Assembly (NCBI GenBank): GCA_000727475.1
Contig: KL647325.1
Coordinates: 786,797 to 850,796 of the forward strand
Direction: 5' to 3'
Source of the DNA: Sarcocystis neurona
Taxonomy: Eukaryota > Apicomplexa > Conoidasida > Eucoccidiorida > Sarcocystidae
DNA length: 64,000 nucleotides
Shown here: positions 49,452 through 58,706 of the stretch, piece after piece
How positions within the stretch are numbered: position 1 is the first letter of the stretch
How the letters are laid out: each line of letters starts with the position of its first letter
Notes under the pieces: model-generated
The model's database searches: none
Seen by the model: the letters and a program-made list of their open reading frames with translations, nothing else
Told to the model about the DNA's origin: nothing
Program-made: the position numbers and the translations under genes

Positions 49452-52400
49452 CGTGCTGCGGCTGCTGCTGTCTCTGGATCTCGATCAGCTGCAGCTGTTG
49501 TCCCATGGCGACCAACAACAGTGGATTCTCGAACAAACGGCGACTGACTCGTGTCGCTCGCAGCCACGCGACGCACGGCAAGTCCGGTAGCAGCTGCTGC
49601 TGGACGCGACACGCACTTTCGAAAGACAGCTGTTGCTGGTGCTGCATGTGCCTCCACCTGGAAGTATCCGTCGAGGCGGGAGGAGCAGCAGCAGACTGCC
49701 CTTTAGTAGGTAACTCCCCGCGCTCGCTCCGAGTAGCGTCGCTGCTGCTGCTGGTCTGCTGCCGCTGCAGCAGCACGTCCGCGGGGAAGTCAAGAGAAAA
49801 GAATGGCAGGAGCTCCTGCCGGTGCAGCAGACAGACAGACGGCCGCAGCTGAAAAAAAAGAACTGCGTCGCTGCATACGACAGCAGTCAGCCGCGCCTCA
49901 TCGGCTGCATGCTGCTCAAAAAGCCCGACACTTCTGCGACCATGTTGCTGCGCCTGGTACATGCGCCCACCTTTCTCTGCAGCAGCTGCAGCAACAAAAA
50001 AGTCACCGGTCACGCGTCCTCCGGCCTCCTCTACTACTGCAGGAGGCGGCGGCACCGGCTGAACGTCGACGATCACACCTGGACGCATGCGACGAAGCAA
50101 TTTTCAGCAGACAAAAAAGAAGGAAAAGTGAATTTCAAGCCTTACTCGGCATAGAGGCCCTGCTCAGACGAGCAGCCGAAAGGCGCCATCAGCCAGCAGG
50201 AGCTGGCATATACATATATATATGTATATATATGGCTGTGTAAATACGTTGTGCCACGAGAAGAGCAGGTAAGTTTTGAGACCCTTACGTCTAAGGAGGT
50301 CCTGTACATGAATACATACCAACAGACGTATATGCACATACATATTTTATCCAAGTATATACGTATATGCATACGTGCATATGTATGTAGAGATCTGTAT
50401 GTCTATACATACCCCCACATACACATGCAGACACGAATATGTTTTTATAGGAACAGAGAGGTGAAGAATAGAGACACACATTTCTCTCTCTCTACATATA
50501 TATGTTCACATGTGTATACACTTGCCTGTGGACGGGCAGAGAATATTGGGATCCCTGTGTATAAGGAGAAAGGCGTCGGTGTGTGGTGTGTGTATATGTA
50601 AGTGGTAGAGGCATGCAGTTTGTTATACACCAGGTAAAGCATCCTCAGGCATTTAGTCAACTGCCTTCGTGCCCACCAGGCCCAAGCTCTTGTAGGAAAG
50701 CCGCATGTTGTAGGCGGCAGAGGGTCGCAGGGGCAGCACGCCTCACACGAAATTCTCCCGCGGCAGCAGGGCACCACCAGACAGCATCACGGAGGTCCCA
50801 CCCCGCAGCGTTGCCGGAAGCAGAGCGACTACGCCCATTCCAGCGCAAAGCTCTCCGCCTTATAAACGGCTTTGCTAGTAAGGAGCTAAAATGAGAAGAA
50901 ACTTGAACATAGACACGGCAGTGGGAGCTCGCAGCCCCCGGGCAGGGGCAGGCTCTGGCAGGGAGCCACACAAAGCACGCTGGCGCTTCTTCGGTGTATT
51001 CTTCCACTGCTGCAAAAGGCCCAGAGTTGTGGAAAACCCCTGCAGACGCATGGGCTGAATAGACGCGTGCATGGACGGGCGCAAGAGACGCCGCTGTTGC
51101 GCAGCTCGTTGGATATTTCCGCCAAAGAAGAGATGCATGCAGAGAGAAAAAGAGAGGGAGAGGCACGCACGCGCTCAAGGGCGGAAGCGCAGGACTCCCG
51201 TACAGATGCGCCGTTTTCGTTCTTCTTTGAAGAAGGACATTTCTCTTCGCGCTGGCCACAGGCAGGCCGACGTGCGAAGGGCTTCCACACACGAGTGTGG
51301 CGCACAGAGCCCCTACGAAGAAGAATGGTGCGCCTGTCTCCCACACGTATGCATATATATACATAAGAGGCGCATGCGTGCGCCGGTTGGACCGGGACGT
51401 GCCTATAAAGTGTTACGTGGACTGGCTGCGGGCGCTGCTTCTTTACCGTCTTCCGTTGCTTTTTCTTACCGAAAGCGAACGGTTTGTTCGAAGAAGAGAG
51501 GAGCTGCCTCCGACACACAACAGCTAGCAGCGCCCGACGAAAAATTAGGAGAAAAAGCTGGCCACGCTCATCAGCGGCGACAGCAAGTGCCACCGCGTCA
51601 TTGCCTCCGGTGGCCGATGTGCGCGCGGAGACTGCCGCCGTCTGCCACCAACTTCCTGCCGCTGCCGAGGCTGCAGCTGCTGCAGCGGCCGCTCCTGCTG
51701 CTGCTGCTGCAGCGGCTGCTGCCACTGCCGCTGCTGCGCTTCTCGAAGAGCCGGAGCCGCGCACGTCTTCCAGTGCGGGGCCGCTCTCTCGTTCCGCGAT
51801 CTCTTCTGCGGACGGCGCTTCATTGCCTGTGCTGCTGTTTTTCATGTTGCTGTTTCTTGTGCTGATGTTCGCGCCGGAGGTTGCGGCAGTCCGCTGCCTC
51901 GAAGATAGGGGCGCAGTGTCGCTCTTGCGGTGATAGTTTTTGTGGGGCAGAAACGCGAGACAGCAGAAGCTGCTGCTCCCTCCGACGCCAGTGGCGCCGC
52001 TGCCGCTGTTGCTGCGGTCTAAGGTGTTCCGGCTTTCAGCAGCAGTGCTGCCGCTGCTGCTGGCAGCTGCCGGACGGAGGGACGCAGACACGGCGCCTGC
52101 TGGGAGTTGTTGCGGAAAGGCAGGCGGAGCCGAGACGTCAGTTGAGCCGCCGCTGCCGTGGCGAAAAAGCGTTCTTTCGCTCGTGCTGCTGGTGGTGCTG
52201 CTGCTCTTGTCCGGGCTCCGTCGGCTTGCTGCTGCTGCTCCGGGTGCTCTAGAGAGGCAGAGCAGCGTCGCTTCGTACGTGCGCATCACGGGCAGGGAAG
52301 GTGCGGCGGGCTGATCGTCCTCGTTTGCTACAGAAGCTGACGACGGCTGCGGCTGCAGTGCTGGACCGGTAGCAGCAGTAGGACGCAGCAGCGCGTAGGG

Positions 52401-55400
52401 AGACGCACCGAGGGCAGCTGAGGTGTACGTACACCCGAGCGGAAGCTGTGCGCTTTGTGCGCGAGCCGGATATATGCGGAAGAGAGCCAAGGCACCGGAA
52501 TTTTTGTATGCAACAAGCAGCAAATCAAGCTGCGGACTTAGCCGTAGACAAGCAACAGCGCCCAGACCTTTCTCTTCAACGCAGGGAGCAGCTACCTGGG
52601 TGATTTCCCCGAGCCGCACCATCAGATACTGACGACGTCGGCGTGTTGCTGCTGCTTCTGTCAGGCCACCTTCTCCAGGTGCTCTCCTTCCCTGTACGGT
52701 CGAGCTTCCTGTTGCAGCTGCAGCTCCTGATGCCTCTGCAGATCCTGTCGCTGCTGCTAGGCCTCCAGTTGGCAAAGTCTCAGCAGCAGCGGCTGTAGCA
52801 GCTTCGGCAGGGCCTCGACTCCTGCCGTCTTCTACAGCAGCCGGAGCGCCCACTGGTGGAGGAAGCAGCAGCAGCAGGGGCTCCTCCGAAGAGCCCGGCT
52901 CGTCGTCACGCCCCTGTGGCCGCTGCTGCTGCTGTTGCTGCGGCTGCACTTCAGGAGCGCTAAGGTATGGAAAGGTCAGCGCATCCGCAACGAGGACAAA
53001 GCCACGAGACGTGCCTACAGCGAGAGCGTTCTCCACGCTGTGAAAGGCCGTGGGGAGGCCGACGGACTTTGCTAAAAATTGCATAGAGAGAAATCTGCAT
53101 GCGCACACACATACGCACATGCAGAGAGGAGACTATAGGAGGAAACTAACAGTAGTAGGCGTACTCAAGACGCCTCTCCACTTCAAGATACAGACCAACT
53201 GCATATATATATGTATTACGGACGACAAGATAGGCGGGATCAAGACTCCCGCGCCGTACGAGCAACAAGACGGGATGGACGCTTTGCGCGAGCAGGAGAA
53301 GAAACGCTGCACGCGTCTTCGTCGTAGTACAAGTAAAAGCTACGTACATCGTCTGCGGCAGGTGGATGCGAGGCTCCTGCCGGTGCTGCTGGCGAAGAAA
53401 AGGCAACTTGCTGCACCGTCGCAGGAGGACGTAGACAGCAGCAGCGCTCCAGGAGGACCTACCCTTGCGTAAGCAGTTCCAGGGTCGCCACAGGCTTCTG
53501 CTCGCCTGCGGGCGTTGTGAAGACTGTTCGCTGCTGCTGCTGCTGATCTGGACGTTCAGCCGCAGCAGCAGCCGCGCACGCCCCCGGCGCTCCGACGCCA
53601 CCTTGCTGCTGTGGCTCCGACCGCAACGACGACCGCGCTGTGTGCGAAGCAGCAGCGGCGCCTCCGCGCTGCTGCTGCTGCAGTAACATCGCGTGCGCGC
53701 CAGCAGCGGCAGGCGTGCCTGCCAGTGAGAGGGACCTGGTGACCCCAAGGACGTTCTCTGCTGCTTCCTCCACTAGCTCAGGAAGCACTGCTTCTGCAGC
53801 AGCAGCCGCGTGCGGCGATAACAGAGGCGGCTTTTGGCGGCCTCCAACGGAGCTGGCGCGGTGCAGAAAGAGGAAATGCTGCTGCGCTTTCTCCTCCGGC
53901 TGCTGTTGTTCCTCCCTTGTGTCGTCGGCGTTTTCGCGGAAGAGAAGTCCACCACTACCCCCCTTCCTGGCCGGCGTAGCTCCTGCAGCGTGACTGTCGT
54001 AGGTGCTAGCACTGGCGAGCAGCAGACGGCGCCGCTGATGCTGTCCGCTTCTGCTGCTGCTGCGGTCGGTCTGCCCGCTAACGCGGGTGTAGCTACACCT
54101 GGAGAAAAAGGGCTCATCAACACCTGGCACGCGCAGCGCTGCTGCGAGGGCTGCTGCTGCCCCTCGACCCCACACCGCGTACTGCCACAGACGCGTCCAC
54201 TGCAGCGGACGCTGCCGCAACAGCAGCAGCGAGTCACCCAGGTCCTGCGGCAGGGGCGGGGACACCAGCGGCTGCAGCAGGTGCAGCAAACGCTTCTGGT
54301 CGCTCCAGGAAGTCCCCGCTCCTCCTCCTTTGGCTGCTGCGTCGGCACCTCTAAGGCGCGGACTAGTCCCTGGGGTAGAAAACTCCGACCTTGCTGTCAA
54401 AAACCGGGTGAGTTCCGCGCATGCAGACGACTGCGGCGAGCCTGGCAGGCGCGGAGAATCGATTCGACACGTCTTCACGCTCTCTGCAGCAGAACAGGGA
54501 GAGTGGCAGCAAAGTGAGACGCACGTGCAACTACCAAACGGTAGTTCTATCTTTAACACAGTATACTAGAAGAAGCACGCGCACAAGAGGCTGCTATGAC
54601 AGCTAGCAGCAGCAGCAGCAAAGCAAATCTGTACCAGCGAAAACTCACGCCCCTACCACTCCAACGAAGAGACACCGTCTCCTGCCGTCTCAGCGCTTCT
54701 TGAAGTTGCACACAAAGTACGCACATGTGGTCCTTTATGTAACCACACAAGCGCATATATATTTATCTACGTGTGGAGAAAGATTTACACCCACCTGTGT
54801 GTGTGTATATACGCATCTACGTGTGTCACCGTCCCCTGCCGCCGCCAGTTTCGTTGCACTTCATCAGGTGAAGCAAAGCGCCTCGTCAGCAGCAGCAGAC
54901 GCGGGAGTTCCTTCACTTTTAGAAAAGAGAAGATGCAGAGTAGTCAACGGCGTGGTCACCGGCAGAAACGCTTCCGCAGGTGAGAGGCGACAGTGCGGCG
55001 GCAGCAACAGGAGGACGAAGCGGCACGCCTCTGGCCCGCAGCGCAGCCTCAGAGACGTACAGGGACGAACAGCGAAGCCGCAGCAACAAAAAAATGAGCG
55101 CCAACACCAGCAGCAGCGCATCACCCCGCGTGGTGTCCGCAGCGCACTTCTCAACACGGGGAGTGGCTCCCAACCGGTTGCAGCAGCAGCAACGCAGCAA
55201 AGGAAGCGGCTGCACCAACGCAGCAAGAGATGCGGCTGCGCCAACGCAGCAACAGAAGCTGCTGCAGCAACGCAGCAGCAGCCGCACCACCACCTGCAAC
55301 AGCAGCAGTACCAGCAGCAGCAGCAGTAGCCCCACCGCAACTGCTACAGCACCAGCAGCAGCCGCACCACCCCCTGCAACAGCAGCAGTACCAGCAGCAG

Positions 55401-58400
55401 CAGCCGCCCCACCATCCACAACAGCAACGGCTGCAGTAGCGTCACCGTTAGCAGCAGCAGCTGCAGCAAGTTTGTGCTGGATGCCAGAAACTGCTGGCGA
55501 CCGCAGATGGGGAAAATGGTGTCACCCACCTGCGTCAACGACGGCGGACGGAAGAAGCCCATCAACGGCTGGAGAGAAGCCACTTCGGTTCGAAGCAGCA
55601 GAAGAGAATCTCCGCAGGCCCGGGACGGCTTGAGAAAAAGAACCTGCAGCAGCAGCAGCACGAGCTGCTCTATATTGTGGCGTGTTGCAAAGTGAGAAAT
55701 ATCTGGACCTCTCCTGCCGCAGCACCAAGTCCGACGCATCAGCCGCAGATCCATTACCACCTTCTGTTGCTGCCGCCGCCGCTGCTTCTGCTGCTGCTTC
55801 TCCTGCTGCTGCTTCTCCTGCTGCTGCTTCTGTGGCTGTTCCTGCTGTCCTGTTTTCACCAGAGAAGAAACCTCGCCCTCCGCTTCTTGAGTCGTCGGAG
55901 GCGTCATGCGCTAGTGTGCTTCCGCTGCTGTAGTTGCCTGCTGCTGCGCTTCTGCCGCCTTCCCCTTCTTCTTCTCCTCTGTCGCCTTCCGCTGCTGCCG
56001 CCGCCGACTTTTCGCCGGCCGCCGTGCTCCGGTGGCCCAGAGCCGAGGACGCAGCTGCCGCAGGTGCATTGGCTGCTGCTGCTGCTGCTTGACTAACGGC
56101 AGCAGCTGCGACCTGGGCACTTGCAAGTGGAACGCCTGTAGCAGTCTCCGTCGCCGCTAGTTGAGATGCCTCGGCACCAACAGGGAGTAGTGACGCGTTC
56201 AACAACGACCTGTCCACAACCCACCACACACACTCTTCATCTAGTACCTATCTACGTACGTGGAGAGACGGCACCACATACATATGCGTAGATTTACACA
56301 TTTGTTCATTTTTGCCTACGTATAAATTTATATGAATGTCTATGAGAGATAAACAGGAGGGTGTACGTATATATAAGTGTATGCGTGTATCTACTTTTCA
56401 TCTACTAGCTATCTATCTGTCTCTATATATACAGAGGTATGCATATATAAGCACAAAGTTGAATATATATACATATAAGCTCGTACATACATATAAATCT
56501 ATGAATTCAGATAAAAGTGTCTGAGAAATATACAAGAGATTGTGTACATATATATATATGTATATATATAGCTAGCCATTGAGATATACAATGACAGACG
56601 TATATCAGATGAGTGAAAGAGGTATACATATACACGTATGTATGTATATATGTATGTATGTATACATGTATAGATCTACCAGCAAAGAGATAAGTAGACA
56701 TAATATATATATATAAAGAGAGAGGGGATACATAGTAATATATAGAGAGAAGCTTGTGTCCATAGTTACATATATGTATATATGTGCACGTACGGGTATA
56801 CCTGTCACCGCGTGTACAGTCGTATTGACGCCCGGGTCAACAGCAGTCTCACACGGCCCACCAGCCAAGCAGACACCAACAGAAAGCGACGAGAGTCGGC
56901 GCGTAGTGCCAGCAGCAGCAGCAGCGGAAGCGACTTCGCTCACGGCTGCAATAGCGGAGAAGACGAGTGTACACTTGCTGTTGGAGCAACAGCAGCAGCA
57001 GCCTGCTCGAGAGGCGCAGCAAATCTACATACGGGCAGTGTAGCTGCCCACAGCAGGAACAGAGGTACCAAACTTCTGCAGCAGCAGTAGCGGCCCAAGA
57101 CTACAAAGTTGACCGTTTTTTTCGGGTTACTAAATATCCAAGCGGACACGCACATCTACAGCAGGGTGCTGACACGCGCACGTGCACAGCAACTACGTCC
57201 TCTGTCTCCCTGTCTTTCGGGTTCCTCTCTATCTGTGCCTTCTTCGCCTTTTCTTCCCGCTGTTGTCCTCATTTGTCCTTCCTTTCTGTCTTCTTCGTCT
57301 CGCTGTTTTTCTCGGTCTTCTCCTCTCTGTCTCTGCCCTGTTCTTTTTCTCTTTCTGGTGTACTACACGTGCAAACATATAATGCAGTCCGCTGGCGTGA
57401 GGTACGCGAGAGAGTCTGCAAAGCCCAGCAGAACCCGTGGCTTCACTGTCAACAGCAGCAAGAGGAGCCTGGACGCACTGCAGCAGCAGTGTGCGCAGCA
57501 GCACCTGCAGAGGCACGGCCGAGGCGGCAGCAGTAGCAACAACAACAGTAGCGGTGAGGAGGAAGAGGAGGAGAAGCAGCAGCAGGAAGAGAGCTACCGT
57601 TACAGCGGTCGCCGCAGCAGAAGGCAGCAGCGGGAAAAAACGAGGGGGAGCATCAGCAGCAGTCGCAGTGGACGCAGCAACTCCTTCAGCGAGAAAGAAG
57701 ACGGCAAAAGCGCTGCAGCAGGAGGGACAGCAGGTGCACGCGCGTCACTTCTGCAGCAACAAGTGTAGCCCGGACAATGACAGCATCAGAGGAGCCATAA
57801 GCAACATCGTATGCGGTAAAGCTGAAGCGAAAGATCACCCCCACGTGTCCTCTACAAATATATATATATATATATGAATCGAACGATATACATATATATA
57901 TATATATATATATGTTCAGTAGACTGGCTATTAATAATCTAGGGAGCTACGGCTTACTCCATCCACCCGTCTTCGTCGTCCTCCTCGTCTTGCAGTAGCT
58001 CTTCCACAGACACCTGGTGTTGCTGTTTTTCATGTTGGTCGGGTGCCACGCTGCCGCTCCGCAGCCACTGCTGCTGCTGCTGTTGGCTCTGCCCCGCCTG
58101 CATCTCTGTTTCGACCGCGGGTGCTACGGGGAAGACACGCTCCTGCCGCCGCTGCTCCTGCTGCAGCTGCTGCTCCTGCTTCCGCTGCGCCTGGTGCAGC
58201 TTGCCTGCCTGCGGCTGCTGCGCGTGCGATTCGCTCGGTCGCAGCTGCTGCTGCTGCTGCCAGGAAAAAGCGTCCTGCTGCGTTCCATTCGTGAGGGCCG
58301 CGGTGCCGTCAGCTGCTGCTGCTGACGGGGAAGAGGAGGAGGAAGAGAGCAGCAGCCTCCTCCTGCCCCCCGCTTCGCCAGCTTGTTTGACCGTACTGCT

Positions 58401-58706
58401 GCTCGCTTCCTCATCTGATGACGTGTCTGCCAGCAAACTTTGCAGCCCTTCCATAGCAGCAGCAGCAGCATGCGCGTTGCTGCTCTCTGTGAAAAATTTG
58501 CAGCCGCCACCCACGACACCAGTAGCGACGTCAGAGGTGGCCGCAGCAGAAGCAGCAGGACTGTCCACAGCGACCCCCGCAGGCTTCACAGTTGGGCCAG
58601 CGGCAGGCGAGTGCGTTGCCGGCCCTTCAGAGGGCAGCCGCTGTGTTTCTTGGCTAGTCTTCTCCTCCGCCGGAGCTTCTGTGGCTTCGCTGCTTTCTTG
58701 CTTCAT
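29948..58706 (-). CDS. VPS8: VPS8-like CORVET subunit, giant gene of at least eleven exons
   Basis: Proposed join on the minus strand: 58706-57958, 56209-55530, 54483-53463, 53094-51470, 50078-48415, 47006-46902, 45019-43219, 39929-36086, 34777-34588, 33850-32303, 30577-29948, about 4600 residues. VPS8 is the CORVET-specific subunit that binds Rab5-type GTPases in endosomal tethering; in apicomplexans CORVET/HOPS proteins serve secretory-organelle biogenesis. Evidence in order: propeller blocks GLPTAFHSVENALAVGTSRG and RLSPQLDLLLVAY; the W-x-E-x-x-x-x-L-V...LEALALL block after the propeller; LLHLVSVHRMWGCASLVYVN joined to GFDDARGAVELLL; RYIRLLCKLAP...CEEHGLYDACAALLERTGD; LLKRIAYSNRHAQ...LKKPI joined to ASMLSSLADQQALLDSY; and a RING-H2-like CMQC...CGHVYHMKC...CRFC at the C-terminus. 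Junction phases agree at every border I could test. Human VPS8 is about 1430 residues; the rest is low-complexity insertion. VPS41 or VPS18 are less likely because of the VPS8-specific block order. Confidence 0.88.
30590..32120. repeat. CA and TA/CATA microsatellites filling VPS8 intron 10
   Basis: The 1725-bp intron carries (CA)n at 30590-30605 immediately upstream of the exon 11 acceptor on the minus strand, and TA/CATA tracts at about 31530-31720 and 31990-32115. No coding block recognised inside. Confidence 0.85.
32303..33850 (-). CDS. VPS8: VPS8 exon 10 (C-terminal solenoid)
   Basis: Acceptor ccttttttgttcag, phase 0; begins GLIRLYKHAFSKGLETLRTV, continuing the G-D-I/V block of exon 9. 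Conserved pieces: LEDLWFGLLALVVQAQQAFP and, near the end, ELVLAELLSKILQAG with LPALLKRIAYSNRHAQLAIL-KKPI. Between them are Ala-, Ser- and Gln-rich inserts. Donor att|GTACGT at 32302, phase 0. Confidence 0.85.
34588..34777 (-). CDS. VPS8: VPS8 exon 9 (CHCR-like block)
   Basis: Encodes MCDRYIRLLCKLAPQRV, then EVCMRLCEEHGLYDACAALL and ERTGDIQ, which matches the VPS8 repeat with R-Y-x-x-L-L-C...C-x-x-x-G-x-x-D-A-x-x-x-L-L-E-x-x-G-D. Donor cag|GTACAG at 34587, phase 0. The 5' border is either after ggtcag (34777, used here) or after gcgacag (34744); both keep phase 2. Confidence 0.82.
34684..35163 (+). other. CAG-rich plus-strand open frame within VPS8 intron 8
   Basis: 159 codons open on the plus strand, starting over the antisense of exon 9 and rich in Gln, Ser and Ala. 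Because its left end overlaps a well-supported VPS8 exon on the other strand, most of it is best read as the complement of a CTG-rich intron end that leads into the exon 9 acceptor. Confidence 0.15.
35698..36035. repeat. 164-bp tandem duplication in VPS8 intron 8
   Basis: Copies start at 35698 (cagactttgtcgaaaatg) and 35862 (cagactttatcgaaaatt). Both then share a ctgcaggaggtgcgt block, a gcggtgtacgtacacc block, a TA tract, GAGAGAGATACACACACA and an aagtatgtaatctatt end. Identity is high outside the TA tracts, which differ in length. Sits just 3' of the uncertain exon 8 donor. Confidence 0.92.
36086..39929 (-). CDS. VPS8: VPS8 exon 8 (very long solenoid exon with low-complexity inserts)
   Basis: Acceptor tttctcttctttgttgcag; GC completes a Gly codon, so exons 7 and 8 read VYVN-GFDDARGAVELLLSEI, the conserved Y-N-x-G-x-D-D block. 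About 1280 residues follow with islands of helix (MQHLLFRVYIHWVEHCWLEQ, LLHRAAFLRAVDRQLPRLVE, FPSVYEHQAFVAQEFGRQ) inside Ala-, Ser- and Gln-rich inserts. The 3' border is uncertain: phase requires two bases left over, met either by GTGCGT at 36085 or by a GC-type donor at 36130. Confidence 0.75.
40170..41240. repeat. CA/TA microsatellite cluster in VPS8 intron 7
   Basis: (CA)n at 40180-40210, TA tracts at about 40220-40285 and 40395-40440, and TACATA/TATATA tracts at about 41020-41230. They fill much of the 5' half (plus-strand sense) of the 3289-bp intron between exons 8 and 7. Confidence 0.85.
42538..42590. repeat. (TA)n microsatellite in VPS8 intron 7
   Basis: About 14 uninterrupted TA units followed by TATG variants. 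In the same intron, a tag-rich tract at 42375-42410 (agtagt repeats) is also present. Confidence 0.9.
43219..45019 (-). CDS. VPS8: VPS8 exon 7 (central solenoid)
   Basis: Acceptor gggtgttgcag, phase 0, begins ALAAAVLEACCVSLVPFRSF. Contains helices FDVWMLCAIACELSAALQLY, SIFFVFLARYLLLEQLPISA and LQPPLLAAFLRHFERE, and ends LLQLLHLVSVHRMWGCASLV-YVN at donor g|GTGAGA (43218), phase 1. In VPS8 proteins the same L-P-P-x-V helix and the H-x-L-Y-x-A-L-I-Y-V-Y-N block occur in this order. Direct continuity with exon 6 is less secure: about ten to twenty expected residues are not obvious. Confidence 0.85.
45280..46240. repeat. TA/CACA microsatellites in VPS8 intron 6
   Basis: TACACACACATA tract at about 45285-45340, CATATA tract at 45640-45690, and TA tracts at 45990-46020, 46080-46140 and 46190-46230, spread over the 1882-bp intron between exons 7 and 6. 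Confidence 0.8.
46902..47006 (-). CDS. VPS8: VPS8 exon 6 (propeller-solenoid junction)
   Basis: A 105-bp exon between acceptor gtacttctgcag and donor gag|GTAAAA, phase 0 at both ends. Encodes GLATARLRCWTEVLSELVEE then HRGLEALALLKALYE. The W-x-E-x-x-x-x-L-V-x-x-x-x-x-L-E-A-L-A-L pattern is the strongest VPS8 hallmark after the propeller. Completely masked in longer frames that ignore the splice sites. Confidence 0.9.
47155..48110. repeat. TA/TAGA microsatellites in VPS8 intron 5
   Basis: TATATAGATATAG tracts at about 47160-47260, GAGACA-rich stretches at 47690-47770, and TACATATA tracts at 48015-48080, in the 1408-bp intron between exons 6 and 5. Confidence 0.75.
48415..50078 (-). CDS. VPS8: VPS8 exon 5 (remaining propeller)
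   Basis: Acceptor gcatgcgtccag; GT completes a Gly codon with exon 4, giving FAFG-VIVDVQPVPPP. Propeller strands include LTAVVCSDAVLFFQLRPSVC, ENPLLLVAMGQQLQLIEIQ and IVCTLDSQCLLQLHQLLP, separated by Gln and Ser inserts. The last strand ALEIWIVGIE precedes donor gag|GTACGT (48414), phase 0, and continues in exon 6 exactly where VPS8 proteins pass from propeller to solenoid. Confidence 0.82.
50200..50530. repeat. TA/TATG microsatellites in VPS8 intron 4
   Basis: TACATATATATA at 50205-50235 and dispersed CATATG/TATACG units to about 50520, within the 1391-bp intron between exons 5 and 4. Confidence 0.75.
51470..53094 (-). CDS. VPS8: VPS8 exon 4 (first beta-propeller blades)
   Basis: Acceptor gtgcgcatgcag; begins FLSMQFLAKSVGLPTAFHSV, then ENALAVGTSRGFVLVADALT, the conserved blade at the start of the VPS8 propeller. 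Further blades: GEITQVAAP, LGAVACLRLSPQLDLLLVAY and VAADERGQLFLLIFRRALLA followed by CRRQLLSSSNKPFAF. Between blades are Gln-, Ser- and Ala-rich inserts. Donor g|GTAAGA (51469), phase 1. Confidence 0.85.
53463..54483 (-). CDS. VPS8: VPS8 exon 3
   Basis: Acceptor ccctgttctgctgcag; the AG completes a Glu codon with exon 2, then SVKTCRIDSPRLPGSPQSSA and a Leu-rich helix (RLLHLLQPLVSPPLPQDLGD). The rest is Ser/Ala/Gln low complexity ending ATLELLTQ. Donor gg|GTAGGT (53462), phase 2, fits exon 4. Confidence 0.65.
54846..55329 (+). other. Candidate antisense coding segment in VPS8 intron 2
   Basis: A plus-strand frame reads SFVALHQVKQSASSAAADAG, then EKRRCRVVNGVVTGRNAS and a Gln-rich tail to the stop near 55329. 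A second overlapping frame runs on to 55633. No ATG with good context and no domain. Listed because its first 60 residues are not simple triplet product; equally likely to be intron. Confidence 0.15.
55281..55405. repeat. 80-bp minisatellite of Gln/Ala-type triplets in VPS8 intron 2
   Basis: A 40-base unit beginning gccgcaccac and containing cctgcaacagcagcagtacc occurs at 55281 and again at 55361 with one base change; the 40 bases between are also CAG-rich. In plus orientation this is CAG, the opposite of the VPS8 sense strand. Confidence 0.85.
55530..56209 (-). CDS. VPS8: VPS8 exon 2
   Basis: Acceptor gttgtggacag followed by G completing a Glu codon, then SLLNASLLPVGAEASQLAAT. Ala-rich, with one non-repetitive piece RSRYFSLCNTPQYRAAR and ending LPSAVVDA at donor g|GTGGGT (55529), phase 1. 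No domain; assigned by phase and strand. Confidence 0.65.
56265..56790. repeat. TA/CATA microsatellite cluster in VPS8 intron 1
   Basis: Long mixed TA, TATG and TACATA tracts with GAGA interruptions, immediately upstream (minus sense) of the exon 2 acceptor. A near-duplicate segment is seen at 56335-56350 (tctatgagagataaacagga) and 56512-56540 (tgtctgagaaatatacaaga), suggesting an older duplication. Confidence 0.8.
57382..57768 (+). other. Candidate antisense or nested coding segment in VPS8 intron 1
   Basis: A plus-strand frame from ATG 57382 to the TAG at 57766-57768 reads MQSAGVRYARESAKPSRTRG, then a Gln/Ser stretch, GEEEEEEKQQQEE and an Arg/Ser-rich part, 128 residues. Composition is protein-like and a long pyrimidine-rich tract (57190-57360) plus a possible acceptor (aatgcag at 57386) lie just upstream. 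It may be an exon of a nested plus-strand gene, or only the complement of intron triplets. No homology recognised. Confidence 0.2.
57855..57915. repeat. Two (TA)n tracts next to the VPS8 exon 1 donor
   Basis: TA runs at about 57858-57875 and 57889-57913, less than 100 bp inside intron 1 from the exon 1 donor at 57957. Confidence 0.9.
57958..58706 (-). CDS. VPS8: VPS8 exon 1 (start)
   Basis: ATG at 58706-58704, opening MKQESSEATEAPAEEKTSQE. Encodes about 250 residues of Glu/Ala/Ser/Gln-rich low complexity with an acidic end (LLQDEEDDEDGWM). Donor GA|GTAAGC (57957), phase 2, pairs exactly with exon 2. Human VPS8 also begins with an acidic, low-complexity segment before the propeller. An upstream noncoding exon cannot be excluded. 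Confidence 0.75.
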
